Below the pieces are notes generated by a model. That model was not told where the DNA came from. It did no database searches and worked only from the letters and a program-made list of their open reading frames with translations. This document shows positions 31,881 through 42,673 of a stretch of DNA of 64,000 nt, piece after piece. The DNA comes from Arthonia radiata (Eukaryota > Ascomycota > Arthoniomycetes > Arthoniales > Arthoniaceae), in contig PSQN01000012.1 in the NCBI GenBank assembly GCA_002989075.1, positions 434,001 through 498,000 of the forward strand, given 5' to 3'. Position numbers and translations under genes: made by a program. Positions within the stretch are counted from its first letter, which is position 1. Every line of letters starts with the position of its first letter.

Positions 31881-34087
31881 AACTATGGATGAAGCCCAAA
31901 ATTAGTACCTATTCAGTTCCTGGAGCCGTCGAGCGCGTCGATGCCCAGCAGCTTCCAGCCGAAAAGATCTAACGAATTTATATCCGCTCAAAGGCGATGC
32001 TTCTAACGTAAATGCAAACCTTGCGGATTCCGCGCGTAGATGCTTTCTGCCGGTCCATTCCGTTGTGCTCGATTGGAGCGGGGACTATCACCTTGGCGAA
32101 AATCTTTCCTGGAACGTTTCTGCATTGCCTGCTCGTGCGGCCGAACGTTGTAATCTGCATGACTGTCGTGCATATTATGGTTGAGTAAATGCGGAACAGC
32201 AGCAACGCTGACCTGCAGCTTTTCACTCGTACACGGCATGAAATGCGATAAGGTTCTTTTCTGTTGCACGAGTACCGACTAAGTGCTTCGACTTTGGAGA
32301 CGGGAATCCAGTGCTCGCATTGAAGCAGGTTCCAAGAGGAGAGAGGTAGATGTCCATTGCCGTCTTCGAATAGGTGAAGTCGCTGCTTCTGGCGGTGAGA
32401 GCTTTCGATCATACAAGTAGCGTCCACTGTCTGAACATCCGGAGTAGCGTGCAGGTTGACCTAGGCCAGCAATGCAAAGCAACTCAGGTATCCCAAGAGC
32501 TTTGGGACCTAAAAGTAGTGACAATGCTGGTAATAGTACCGAAGCTGCCTTGCCCCACGGCTGCACGAGCGGAACATTTCGCCGTTTAGACCTGAATCGA
32601 TTGTTACTTTAAGCAGGTACTGCAAAGTACTTGCCCAAAACGAATGTGAATGGACCCGATTGGCCGGGGACCAGGGGATCAAAAATCTAGGTGAAGATGC
32701 AATGAGCCGCCACGCGGCGATCACGCTGCGATCTTGAAGTACGAAATATTCTAATATAGAACGCAAGTGTGAAGGCGTGCGTGGCGTGACCTTGATGCAC
32801 GAAGCACCCATAGCTAAAAATCCGTAAAATGGCCGAGAACGACAACCACTGATGATCGTGCCGTCAGGTGTTGATGATAGGTCAATATCCTGCATTGCTT
32901 CTACATAACAACGACCTTTTACGATGAACACTTACTTTGAGCGATAACCTGGGTACTACGGTAGGTATGAGTTTGAGGTCCACTGGATCTCAATACCTAA
33001 GTTATTGATAGTTACTGACAGTTTCATAGCGGTATATTATCAGTATTATTACACTTGCCGGCCATTACTTACCCTAAGGTAGCTCTCTGTCGGGTTCGGG
33101 TGTATCACCGGTATCAAACTGGTATGAAACAGGCTGCTGAAAAGGTTGCCAGCCGCGAAGTGCACCTACCGGGCTTAGGTACGTGGATACTTTCCACACC
33201 TTTCTTAAGCATGGGGTCCTATCTTATCGATCTGGCCTAACTCACTTGTGTTCTATCACGGTTGACATCGCATGGTCCCGGCATCTAGTAGAAACAAATC
33301 CACCTCGATAGATCTCATGACTCCGAGGGCCTGCTTTCGGTGAGCCGGAGGGCATCACTCGCAAGACCTGGTGAGCTTGCAACATTCTCTTCCAATATTA
33401 GCTCTCTGGACGATCCAAGAGCTCCAGCGCCAAAAAGATCCCGATTTTGGCTATCTCTCGGTGTCGAGGTGCAGACTAAATATAGAACAATTCTCAACAT
33501 TCGAGGTACTTACAGCTTGGGAGTGCAGTGCAAGCTCCAAATCGTGCGTTGGCCTCGCTGCCCCAAGGACCAGCCGGCCGTAACACGAGCATGTGCCTCT
33601 TATCCGCCTAGTAAACCAAAGCTCGTGAGATATAGAGATCAACACTCCAGCTCCACCGAGTACACATGCAGTTCCTCGTCGCATTCCAATACGTGAAAAT
33701 CTGCAAGCTGACCGAGGATATCTAGACATAAGTCGTGCAGCGCAGGAAGGCAGAATATCTTATTTTCATTGCAACACTGCACTGTGTCTGCCGCTCACTC
33801 ACAGACTTCGCCGACACTGCATGGAACGCTGTTCAAGCTGCTTCGTGTTTTCGGCTCAGAGCTCTTCTCAATTTGGACGAGCATGCTCTGACTGCTAAGA
33901 TAGAAGCATGCATGCAACATCACTGCTTGAATCGAGGCGTTGTTGCTGATTGTGTGACAAGCATTGGAGCCAGGAAGCGCAGGCGCCACCTTGAAAGCTT
34001 CGTATAGATAAAGCTGATTCTGCTCGACTGACGTTCCTTGGGGGGAATATTCTACGTTCGCTCGCGTCTCCCTCAATCTTTCCCGTT
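31881..34087. other. Long spacer with possible unreadable relics
   Basis: 2.2 kb between divergent genes. On the minus strand 32931-31978 there are moderately protein-like frames (for example the 140-codon ATG frame at 32931-32509), but none has a domain I can name and no splice model joins them. A stretch near 32940-33060 is AT-rich. It may hold a decayed gene; I cannot show it. Confidence 0.4.
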
Positions 34088-35118
34088 ATGCGTCTCACTC
34101 AACGTCTGAACCCTCTCTGGCTTACCGTCTTGCACGGTAGTCTAATCAATGGGCAAGATCCTCCTTGCAATATTGACGTGGATCCCGAATGTACCATTCC
34201 TTGGCCGCCAGGACACCATGGTATCGGCTCGTCGTACTGGGCTGTTGGATTTCCCGGTGCATCCATGGGGCAAATTCAGATGACTTTGACAATGCCTCAA
34301 AAGGGCTCGATGACTGGTAGCGCTTTGGCATTGATTCCTTCTCTGGAGAATTCTGTGCGTGGTCTCGCTTCATGAAATGTGTCACTGAGAATGAACAAGT
34401 GCTAAATGCATTACTAGAATATCAGCGACTCGGCAGATACCGGCGAGCGCGACGAGCCATCGTTCGCTAATCAATGGTTAGTCGTCGACTATGGTAATCG
34501 GAGTATTTGCAACCAGGACCCCTCGCAGTGGTGTGTGGCGTACGGCGCTTTCAATGGGTCTGAAGCTGTACCAGTTGGAGGGCAGCCAGCCGATGGTGGG
34601 CCGAGTTACGTCCAGAATCCGGGAGATTCCACTACTTTCAACTGCATGTGCTTGTCAATTCCGGAGTCAAACTCGCAGATGGGTTTCACTGATGCCTTTG
34701 CAGTTGGACCCTCTCAAAGCACTGCACGGCGCAGCCGGCAAGGTGCTGAATCAAGTCAAATTGAGACATGTAATTCAAATCAAAGCTCCTTCCAACAAAA
34801 TGTTAAAGATGATGCGCTGATACTTATCAAGCCTCAACGCCGGCGCCATTCTACCTATGGCTGAAGACTGAATGCCAGTGCGACACAACTGGAACGATTC
34901 CTGCACATACTTACACTGACGTGATCATTAAATTTGATTCACAGGCGTCCGAGACTAGTCCGGAGATCACCTACAAGAACTCCTGCGGGACCGCACCTTA
35001 TCTGGATTACTCAGACCCTGACAATCCTGCGTGGAGGATTGATCGAGGTAAGATCGAGCCGTTTGCGGCCCGAATGGCAAATGGCAAAGCAGCTGACCTT
35101 CAAATTCAGTGGACATAG
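34088..35118 (+). CDS. Secreted cysteine-containing protein, unknown (effector-like)
   Basis: Three exons, 34088-34354, 34418-34742 and 34832-35118, give 292 residues. Intron one (63 nt) has GTGCGT and TTACTAG ends; intron two (89 nt) has a weak GTGCTG donor and a TATCAAG acceptor. A weak signal peptide (about 1-23, ending LINGQ) precedes CNIDVDPECTIPWPP, a Gly/Met-rich stretch, then paired cysteines in SICNQDPSQWCVAYG, FNCMCLSI, KTECQCDTTG and NSCGTAPYLDYSD. Regular cysteines, small size, a likely signal peptide and no known domain fit a fungal apoplastic protein. Function unknown; I would not call it a proven effector. The weak second donor leaves exon 2's end uncertain. Confidence 0.6.
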
Positions 35119-35409
35119 AAGAAAGTAGTTGTCAAGAAGTGGGATGCCCAGACGGTCCACCACGATTTGGCGCATTGGGATCTCCTCCCACACGCCAGAG
35201 ACCACGCATTCGAGGACGTGGCTGGTATGGCTCTTAGCCAAATTGCTCAAGCCAAAGCACTCGTCGCTCGGATCGTCGTCGAATGTCGTGTCGAACAGGA
35301 ACACTCGGAGTTTGCCGGAGTCCCTTGGCATATTGATATGGAATGATAGTGTCTCACATTTTGCGCGTGAGCCGAAGTACCTCAAGTGTCTAGTCCAAAT
35401 TCTGCCCAT
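35011..35409 (-). CDS. Doubtful small gene antisense to the secreted protein
   Basis: An ATG-started frame of 132 codons has fairly gene-like codon use in its first 90 codons (RVFLFDTTFDDDPSDECF, VLECVVSGVWEEIPMRQ) but its tail overlaps exon 3 of the plus-strand secreted-protein gene. The opposite strand is also open over much of this stretch. It could be a real small gene, a relic, or chance. No domain seen. Confidence 0.2.
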   Translation of the reverse strand: MGRIWTRHLRYFGSRAKCETLSFHINMPRDSGKLRVFLFDTTFDDDPSDECFGLSNLAKSHTSHVLECVVSGVWEEIPMRQIVVDRLGIPLLDNYFLLCPLNLKVSCFAICHSGRKRLDLTSINPPRRIVRV

Positions 35410-36188
35410 CTCTCCGAGTCTCTATCCTGACACCAACTAGCTGGCGTTGTAGACAGCATTTGAAAGCGCAAGCTCGACCTTTAATCGGCCAGGCGCCGCC
35501 GAATGGTTTCTGATATCACTGCTAAGTCGGCAAGCTATCCCAGCATGCATGACCTTTACGCAAAACGTGTTAAGCCTTCACCCACTCGAGTGCACTTGCA
35601 CCTCGTCGGGGAGACACGACAAGGTTCCAACTCCTCCGCCTATTTGGATGCATGCGTATCACTCAGCTGATGTGGTATGGCATCCGTGTACTACCTTTGC
35701 CAGTCCTTCCCAATGTTCTTCGATCTCCTGATCGCTGCCGTGACTTGGATTCCTGTACGCATTCCAACATTGCGATAGAAGCTTCTTTACGCAAGGCATC
35801 CCAATTGATAATCCTGTAAGCCAACCTCGCTCGGTGACTCTGGGCTCGCACATCTATTAAGTGCGTGAAGTGTTGCTGGCTTTTACGGACGGGTTACAGT
35901 GGCGTGAGTAGGAAGAAGCCAGTCTAAAAATAGGGACCGCAAGTCGTTGTTTAGGGAAGCATGTAAAAGAACGTGGCACCTAGTGGATCTCGCTTATTAT
36001 TTGAGAAGCAAGCCAAGTCCGCGGTCGGGTATCATCCACGAGTGTAAGATACCAAGTGATTCAATATATGGTATAGTATCCACCATCACCACGACTCCTT
36101 ACCAAATCTGTACCTAAACATTGACATAACCACCATCCTCGTAACCTCATCAAAAAGCGTATCCAGACGCCAGCCCATTCACTACATC
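35410..36188. other. Spacer, no gene supported
   Basis: About 0.8 kb with short frames only and no recognisable feature. Confidence 0.5.
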
Positions 36189-36552
36189 TCAAGCCTTGAA
36201 AACAGTATTCCAGAACAACGGCCGCTTCAGACTATACATCTCCCTCTCGCGCATCTTGCGCAGGCGTCGCTCGTCATGTGTCTCGTCGACGGGTCGCTCG
36301 GCGACGTAGCTGAGGCTGCGGCGCCACAGAGTTGAGCTGGTGGACTTGATGGATGAAGCGATTGAGGACGATGATGATGACAGCCGGCTTTCTTTTTGGA
36401 GTGGTGTGAGAGCTGGGCGAGAGGCGGAGACGGTGGGGCTGATTGTGTCGTTAGTTGTTGGGTTAACAGCAATGTAGTGAAAGTACGCACGTTAGGTCTT
36501 GCTCGAGCGTTGATGTGTAGGTTGAAAATTTCATGCTGTACATGTTGGACAT
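36189..36552 (-). CDS. Small basic Ser-rich protein, unknown, two exons
   Basis: Exons 36552-36491 and 36438-36189 give 103 residues. The 52-nt intron has a GTGCGT donor, a CTAACG branch region and an AATCAG acceptor. The start ATG at 36552 is the first of three clustered in-frame ATGs (MSNMYSMKFSTYTSTL). After the intron comes a Ser-rich linker (SRLSSSSSSIASSIKSTSS) and a strongly basic, conserved-looking end: LWRRSLSYVAERPVDE, RRLRKMREREMYSLKRP, LFWNTVFKA. No membrane helix. The family is not recognised. The gene is easy to miss because exon 1 is only 62 bases. The patterned C-terminus and clean intron are the evidence. Confidence 0.65.
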
Positions 36553-38200
36553 GTTGGAGGTGTTGAGGGTGTTGAAGGTGTGTTGGATAATACTATTTTG
36601 CTGCTGGAAGATGATGAGATGTTAGGCTCGGACAGTATTACAGCTTTTGTGGACGGTCGTAAGGATCAGAGTGATGTCGATGCTAGATGGCAGGGGTCGC
36701 CAGGGTTTTTGAGTGTTTGTTTGAGAATATTACGAGCAGCAGAGATGCAAACAGAATACGGGACTGACGGGCTACGTGTTATTATATCTACGGGAGAGTC
36801 TTACGGCGATAGTCATACGCTGGCGCGGGAGATACATCGAGATCAGTTGTTCGGTGGCTGCCTGAATGTTGGTCGAGAGCAGAGTCGGCGAGCTGTGAGG
36901 AATACAAGGTTAAGAGCTTGTACAGACGTCGCCGACTGCAGATTTTTTACAGCCTAAAAGGAGACGAATGAAGGTGAAGTCAGCGCTTCGCCAAACCAGG
37001 GACTTGATGGCTAAATAGCGGAAAAGGCCCGGTGGCTCCCAACACCATGCCTGCGTTGCACGTGGCTATCCGCTCGCTAGACACGAAGAATGTTTGATGC
37101 ATGCTGACAGCAAAGGCATCTGAATTAATGGGTCGGTAGGCGGCAAGATTGAAGTTGAGTTGTCAAGCTGAGACGGAGGAATTGCGAAGCGAGGGATGCG
37201 GAGCGGGGCCTTACCGTACTCCGACTAGACATCGCCGAATGTGTCGTTTTTGAGAAAAGCAATGGCTTGCAGCTATTCCTACTTCTGATAATGACTGCAC
37301 TTGAAGCGTTGCAGACCACTGATTCGTAGAATCCTAAATACACATAGTCTGGGAGACGTTAGAGATCTAGAAAGCGTGCTGCCATGTGCTTACTGGGCCG
37401 CAGCCTTGATGGGGTGCCGCTAGACAATATGCAGATGCGATATGGCGAGAGCCACTTGATAGCGCCCTGTCAGGCGTCCATTATTGGCAGCGGGTGGTGG
37501 CTTTGCTGCTGCTTGCGTTTAGCTTGCGAGCAAAGATGAGATTTGTATGGACAGTCCTGGCATCGTAAGGCTTGCAGGGCTTGCAGGGCTAGTAGGGCTG
37601 GACCTGGGTCTTTTGCTGAAGTCGGTGAACCAGTGCGTTGCGCTTTCTGCGCGCTCCCAGTCTCGAGAACAGCGCATCAAAACGTGCGCAGCCATGGCCA
37701 CTTGTTGTTGATGGTTGTTCACCTGCGACGAGGGTCCAGGCCGTGCTAGTCGCAGAAACAAGCGAGCTGGAAAGGGGCATACTGCGTCTCCTGAGAGAGC
37801 GACCGATACAGCACATTCATAATACAGTAGAAGGGACCGCTCGCTTGTATGATGTGCCAGTGACTTTCAGCGTGGCAAAAGGCAGGATCAAAGCTTGCAA
37901 TGGTCATGTTGTTGAGAGGAATGAGCGTGTATTGCGTTCTAATTACTCCTTCACCCTATCACGTTATCGGCCGAATGTGTGCCAAGCTCTACAATCTAAC
38001 GATATTAATCGCCGCGTAAGGCTGATAGCGCTGTCACCTAGGGCGACTAGGGTTATCTTTCCAGGTAGACGTCAGTAAACAGCAGGCAGCATCAGGTCTT
38101 TGTCTGAATTCACGATCGGCCAAACTTCTCCTTCATCTGCTTGTTGTTCACTTCGCCTCCTTTCTTTATCTGCTCCTTGGAACATCGTCCAAACCTAAGA
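36553..38200. other. Spacer, no gene supported
   Basis: 1.65 kb between divergent genes. Open frames (for example 37638-38078, plus) have no recognisable protein. Holds a short 9-bp tandem repeat at 37569-37599 and, at the right, the pyrimidine-rich leader of the HeH/MSC gene. Confidence 0.5.
37569..37599 (+). repeat. 9-bp tandem repeat, GGCTTGCAG x3.4
   Basis: Two perfect GGCTTGCAG units, one variant (GGCTAGTAG) and a partial unit stand head to tail. Confidence 0.8.
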
Positions 38201-40388
38201 ATGGCCGACGAGCATGACTTTCTTTCACCAGACTTCGAGCCCTCCGACGTTACAGTGCCCCGCTTGCGCTCTATCTTGCTGGAGCAGAATGTCCCATACC
38301 CATCTACTGCCAAAAAGCCGCAGCTGGTCGAGCTGTTCAATCAGAATGTCGCACCCCGCGCAAAGAAGCTTCGCAGAGCTCGCGATAAGACACAGCCTAG
38401 CTCTCGCGGCATACAGGATTTATCAGTAAATAGCGACAACGATGTCGCGGCATCAATAGAGGCAACTCCGCGTCGATCCACAAGGCGCTCAACATCTCGT
38501 CAAAGTGGCGTCACACCTAGCGTCGCCTCATCTCGCCAGTCCTCTGCAGAGGTGTCATCTCGCGCCGGGACTGAGGACCGCTCAAGGGCCGGTACATCTG
38601 ATAGAGAATCTGTGGATCGACTCGTTGCACCACACCGAAGGCGAACGCGCTACAGCGCAGTGGCGTCAGCCATCAAAGAAGAAGAGAGTGAGGAGGAAAT
38701 GGCAGCTGAAGACGCCGATGACAGCCACTTCTCCTCGGATAACCCTTTTCAGAGCGGCAGCTCGCCCATGATAGACGAAATTGCGGCCTCAGGAGCGAAC
38801 AGACGTCGCAGCGTTGCCGCACCGCCTGCTAAAGCTCCCGGCAGGCCGCGAAGAACGCCGCGCAAGACCGACTCCGCGTTTGAGATGCAGAGCCGCCGTC
38901 AGAGAGTGAAAGAGCCTACTCCTACACCAGAGCCGACTGTGCCTTCAGTGATGGACGAAGATGAAGAAGACGAGCTTGACGAAGACATGAGTGAAACCGG
39001 CGAGCAATTCACGCCCGAGGAGCAGGACGAACTGAATACGGAGCGTGCGCTCACCGGCAAGAAGGACTTGCTGCCAGCTCGACGCAAAAAGCCAAAACAA
39101 AGCGTGTCAACCTCACTGAAGACAGCGCCATTTGCGATTTTGGTGGCGGCTTTGGGAGGCGTAGCAACGATCTGGCGGCAGGAAAAGCTAAACGTGGGCT
39201 ACTGCGGCGTTGGGCGCCCTTCAACAGCGATTGGTGGCGTGGAAATTCCGGACTGGGCGGACTTCTTACGACCGTCATGCGAGCCATGTCCACCACATGC
39301 GTACTGCTTTGGTCAGCTCATTACCCAGTGCGAGCCAGATTTCGTGCTTCAGCAGCACCCATTGTCTGTGGGTGGTGTTGTTCCACTGCCGCCATCTTGT
39401 GAGCCGGACGGTGAGAAGGCTCGCAAGGTGCAGGCCGTTGTCTCTCGCGCCGTGGGAGAGTTGCGCGATAGAAATGCGGAGTACGAGTGTGGCACACTGC
39501 GTGACGAGAACGGACGTCGTGCGAGCACCGCAGAGCTCTCCGAGCAAGAGCTGAAAGACAAGGTATCGACGAAGCGGCGCCGTGGCATGTCCCAGGAAGA
39601 ATTTGAAGACTTGTGGTCTGGCGCACTGGACGAGATTCTGGACAAGGACGAGGTCGTGAAGGGGCAGGACGGGTAAGTCTTCATCGCTTTCTTTCTTATG
39701 CCTTCTGTTTCAGTCAAAGATTCCCCTCGCCACTCCTCTTCGATGTTTGGAACCATATATCTGACCGAGCACGACTGACCAGACTTGTCGCCAACCCAGA
39801 CTCTTCAAGCACCGAACCCTCCGATCAACCTCCCTCGCCGCAATCCCCTTCACATGCGCTCTCAGACGATCAATCCGCCTCACGCTGGCAAGATATCTTT
39901 GGAAAATTGCTGGAGTGATGATGATCCTCGCATCGGTAGCCTACGCGCGCTTCCGCATAACAAGCAGCCGCGCGTCCGAAGAGAAAGCGAAGTACCTTGC
40001 GTCTTTTGCGATGGACCGGCTTGCCACCCGTGCCGCGCAGCATCTACAGTCGCCCAGCAGATTCCCTGAAGCGTACATAAGCATGGGTCAGCTTCGAGAC
40101 GACGTGCTTCGAGATGAGTTCTCCTCAAGTACGCGGCAGAAACTGTGGACTAAGGTGCAGAGTAAGGTCGAGAAGAACTCAAACGTTCGATCTATGGTGC
40201 GAGAGGGCAGAACAGGGGAAGTCAGCAGAGTATGGGAGTGGATAGGTGCTACTGGCGCAATTGAAGATGAAACACCAGATGTGGCTTCTAGCCCGGCGAT
40301 GCAGCTCGAGGGCTCTGGCAGGAGGCAAAGTGGACGCAACGACATGAAGGAGGTGAGACGTTGGGATGAGGGACGGCCGATTTACTGA
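38201..40388 (+). CDS. Inner nuclear membrane protein, HeH/LEM-type with MSC domain (Src1/Heh2/Man1)
   Basis: Exons 38201-39672 and 39800-40388 give 686 residues; intron 127 nt (GTAAGT, CTGAC, CCCAG). The ATG at 38201 lies in CTAAGAATGGCC. Residues about 10-50 form the HeH (helix-extension-helix) domain (LSPDFEPSDVTVPRLRSILL, KKPQLVELFN). A long Ser/Arg and acidic linker with basic clusters (NLS-like PRRSTRRSTSR) follows. The first membrane helix is near 309-326 (APFAILVAALGGVATIW), then a lumenal cysteine-rich MSC part (CEPCPPHAYCFGQLITQC), a second helix near 524-542 (IAGVMMILASVAYARF) and a nucleoplasmic winged-helix tail. Such proteins anchor chromatin and telomeres and help nuclear pore quality control. 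The intron sits just before the second helix. Confidence 0.93.
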
Positions 40389-40670
40389 GACCGATTTCAT
40401 TTTGTTTCCCCGTCGAAGTAGCAAGCATAGATACCCATCCGCAGACTCAACACGTCTGCAGGATCTTATACGATCAATTCATTACTCACTGAGAAACATG
40501 GTCTCTCAAAAACTTGTCTCCGTTGCATAGACTATTGCCCTGTGGCTCTTTCCATCTGAGTTTTCATCTGACCTCGATCTCTCCTGCCAAGAAACACTCA
40601 ACGCGTCCCCACGCGTCTTCGAGCTCTCCATATCCAACCTGACAGCTCCACCACGTCCAAGCCTCACTCA

Positions 40671-42323
40671 ATGCCTCGCAAATCACACAGAGACGCAATC
40701 TCACCGCCGCCAACGCCCTCCCGCAAATCTGCTCATGCCAGCCGTACTGCCAGCGCAGCAGCCACACCAGCCAAACCGAAGGTGACTGAAAAGACTGTCA
40801 AACAGGAAACAGTCAGAGTGAACAGTGCTGCAGATGCCGATGCAGTCGTCAGAAGCACTAAACGCAACCGCGCTGCTGTCTCCTACGACGAGGACGCGGA
40901 GCTCGCTATCGATGGAGAAGAAGCGGTAGCAACGCCCAAGAAGAAGAGCAAGAAGTCCCCGCGCAAATCTGCTGCTGCACACAGCACGGCTGTGAAGGTC
41001 GAAAAGGTCGAGCTCGAGGCTGACGGTCGCGAATCCGACGCTACTCCGGCCCAGAAGAAGACGAAGAAAGCAGCGAGCAAGACCAAGACAGCTTCGAAAG
41101 CAGGAGACACGCAGGAGTCGACGACTGCGGCAGTCAAGGAAGAGGTGGACGCTGATGGCACCCAAGACACCACCGTAACAACCACCACCACCGCCACCGC
41201 CCCCAAACCCAAACGCAAAACCAAAGCCGAAAAGGCCGCAGAAATGCTCCCTCTCGCCACCCGCACCCCCCATCTCCTAAAAATCGGCGCGCACGTCTCC
41301 GCCGCCGGCGGGATCCACCAAACCATCCCCAACGCCCTCCACATCGGCGCCAACGCCTTCGCGTGCTTCCTCAAATCCCAGCGCAAATGGGCGAACCCAG
41401 ACCTCAAGGCCGAGCACTGCGCCGCCTTCCACGACGCCTGCGAGGAGCACGCCTACAGCGCCGCTGAGCATGTCGTGCCGCATGGGAGCTATCTTGTTAA
41501 TCTCGCGAACCCGGATGAGGTGAAGCGGGAGCAGGCGTACGCGGGCTTCATCGATGATTTAAAGCGGTGTGAGCGCCTGGGCGTGCGGTTGTATAACTTC
41601 CACCCTGGGAATACGAATGGCACTGAAAGAACGGGTGCGCTGGCAAGGCTGGCGGGGGAGTTGAACCGCGCGCATAGGGAGACGAGCGGTGTGGTCACGC
41701 TGTTGGAGAACATGGCGGCCGCGCCGGAGACGAATACGCTGGGCGGCAGTTTCGCGGATCTAGCGGCTGTGATAGAGAACGTGGAGAATAAAGCGCGCGT
41801 GGGCGTGTGCCTGGATACGTGTCATGCGTTCGCGGCAGGCTATGACATCCGCTCTCCCGAAGCATACAAGAGGACGATGACCGAGTTTGACGAGGTGGTG
41901 GGGAAGCAGTACTTGCGAGCTGTGCATGTGAACGACAGCAAGGGCGTGCTGGGGAGCCATCGGGATCTGCACCAGAATATCGGATTGGGGTTTATCGGCC
42001 TACGTGGTTTCTGGAATGTGATGAATGATCGTCGGTTTGAGGGGGTGCCGATGGTATTGGAGACGCCGATTGATCGGAAGGGGGAGAATGGGAAGGATGT
42101 TGAGGATAAAGGGATTTGGGCGCGGGAGACTAAGCTACTAGAGAGTCTGGTGGGTATGGATGTTGAGGGCGAGGAGTTTCGGAAACTGGAGAGTGAGTTG
42201 GCGGAGAAGGGGACGGAGGAGCGGAAGAAACTGCAGGATCAGTTTGATAAGAAGCATGAGAGCCCGAAGAAGAAGAAGGGAAAGGGAAAGCAGGTGGAGA
42301 CGAGCGATGAGGATGAGGAGTGA
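40671..42323 (+). CDS. APN1: AP endonuclease, endonuclease IV family (Apn1)
   Basis: Intronless, 550 residues. The TIM-barrel endonuclease IV domain spans about 203-480. All nine metal ligands of E. coli Nfo can be matched: His271 (VVPHGSY), His311 (NFHPG), Glu346 (LLENMA), Asp382 and His385 (LDTCHAF), His419 (AVHVNDSK), Asp432 and His434 (SHRDLHQN) and Glu464 (LETP). The enzyme cuts DNA 5' to abasic sites and clears blocked 3' ends in base excision repair, in nucleus and mitochondria. The extra 200-residue N-terminus is Lys/Ala/Thr-rich with nuclear-signal-like clusters (PKKKSKKSPRK, PKRKTK), and the C-terminus ends in a Lys/Glu tail. A 282-base spacer separates it from the HeH/MSC gene. Confidence 0.96.
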   Translation: MPRKSHRDAISPPPTPSRKSAHASRTASAAATPAKPKVTEKTVKQETVRVNSAADADAVVRSTKRNRAAVSYDEDAELAIDGEEAVATPKKKSKKSPRKSAAAHSTAVKVEKVELEADGRESDATPAQKKTKKAASKTKTASKAGDTQESTTAAVKEEVDADGTQDTTVTTTTTATAPKPKRKTKAEKAAEMLPLATRTPHLLKIGAHVSAAGGIHQTIPNALHIGANAFACFLKSQRKWANPDLKAEHCAAFHDACEEHAYSAAEHVVPHGSYLVNLANPDEVKREQAYAGFIDDLKRCERLGVRLYNFHPGNTNGTERTGALARLAGELNRAHRETSGVVTLLENMAAAPETNTLGGSFADLAAVIENVENKARVGVCLDTCHAFAAGYDIRSPEAYKRTMTEFDEVVGKQYLRAVHVNDSKGVLGSHRDLHQNIGLGFIGLRGFWNVMNDRRFEGVPMVLETPIDRKGENGKDVEDKGIWARETKLLESLVGMDVEGEEFRKLESELAEKGTEERKKLQDQFDKKHESPKKKKGKGKQVETSDEDEE

Positions 42324-42673
42324 GCGATGTGGGCTGGATGAACATCAGCATGCAATTACGGAGCGACGTTACTCTGAAAAGCACCAGCATGGCGTGGGAG
42401 AGCGCTACTGTACAATATACATCATAACCTGGCATGGTCAGGGCTTGTATAGACTCAAATTCAGTCAGGAATAGACATCAGACGTCGCAGTCGTTATGCC
42501 GGCGGTCTTCTAAGCAACCATACTCCGCCTACATAGCTCACCCGTGTCCCCGTGATCAATACCCACCCGTGATGTCTAGAGAAGCGAACAACGCCTGCGC
42601 TCAAAAATGAACTTCACTGTCATCCCCGCGGTATGTCCTGATCCAATCTTCTCACATGATTTTTGCGTCCCGA
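42324..42673. other. Convergent spacer
   Basis: 350 bases between the 3' ends of the APN1 and Pil1-type genes; 3' UTRs, nothing else seen. Confidence 0.55.

Noticed and set aside
31978-32931. Protein-like minus frames in the spacer between the rhodopsin-domain and secreted-protein genes
   Set aside because: No domain recognised and no splice model joins them; recorded as possible relic only.
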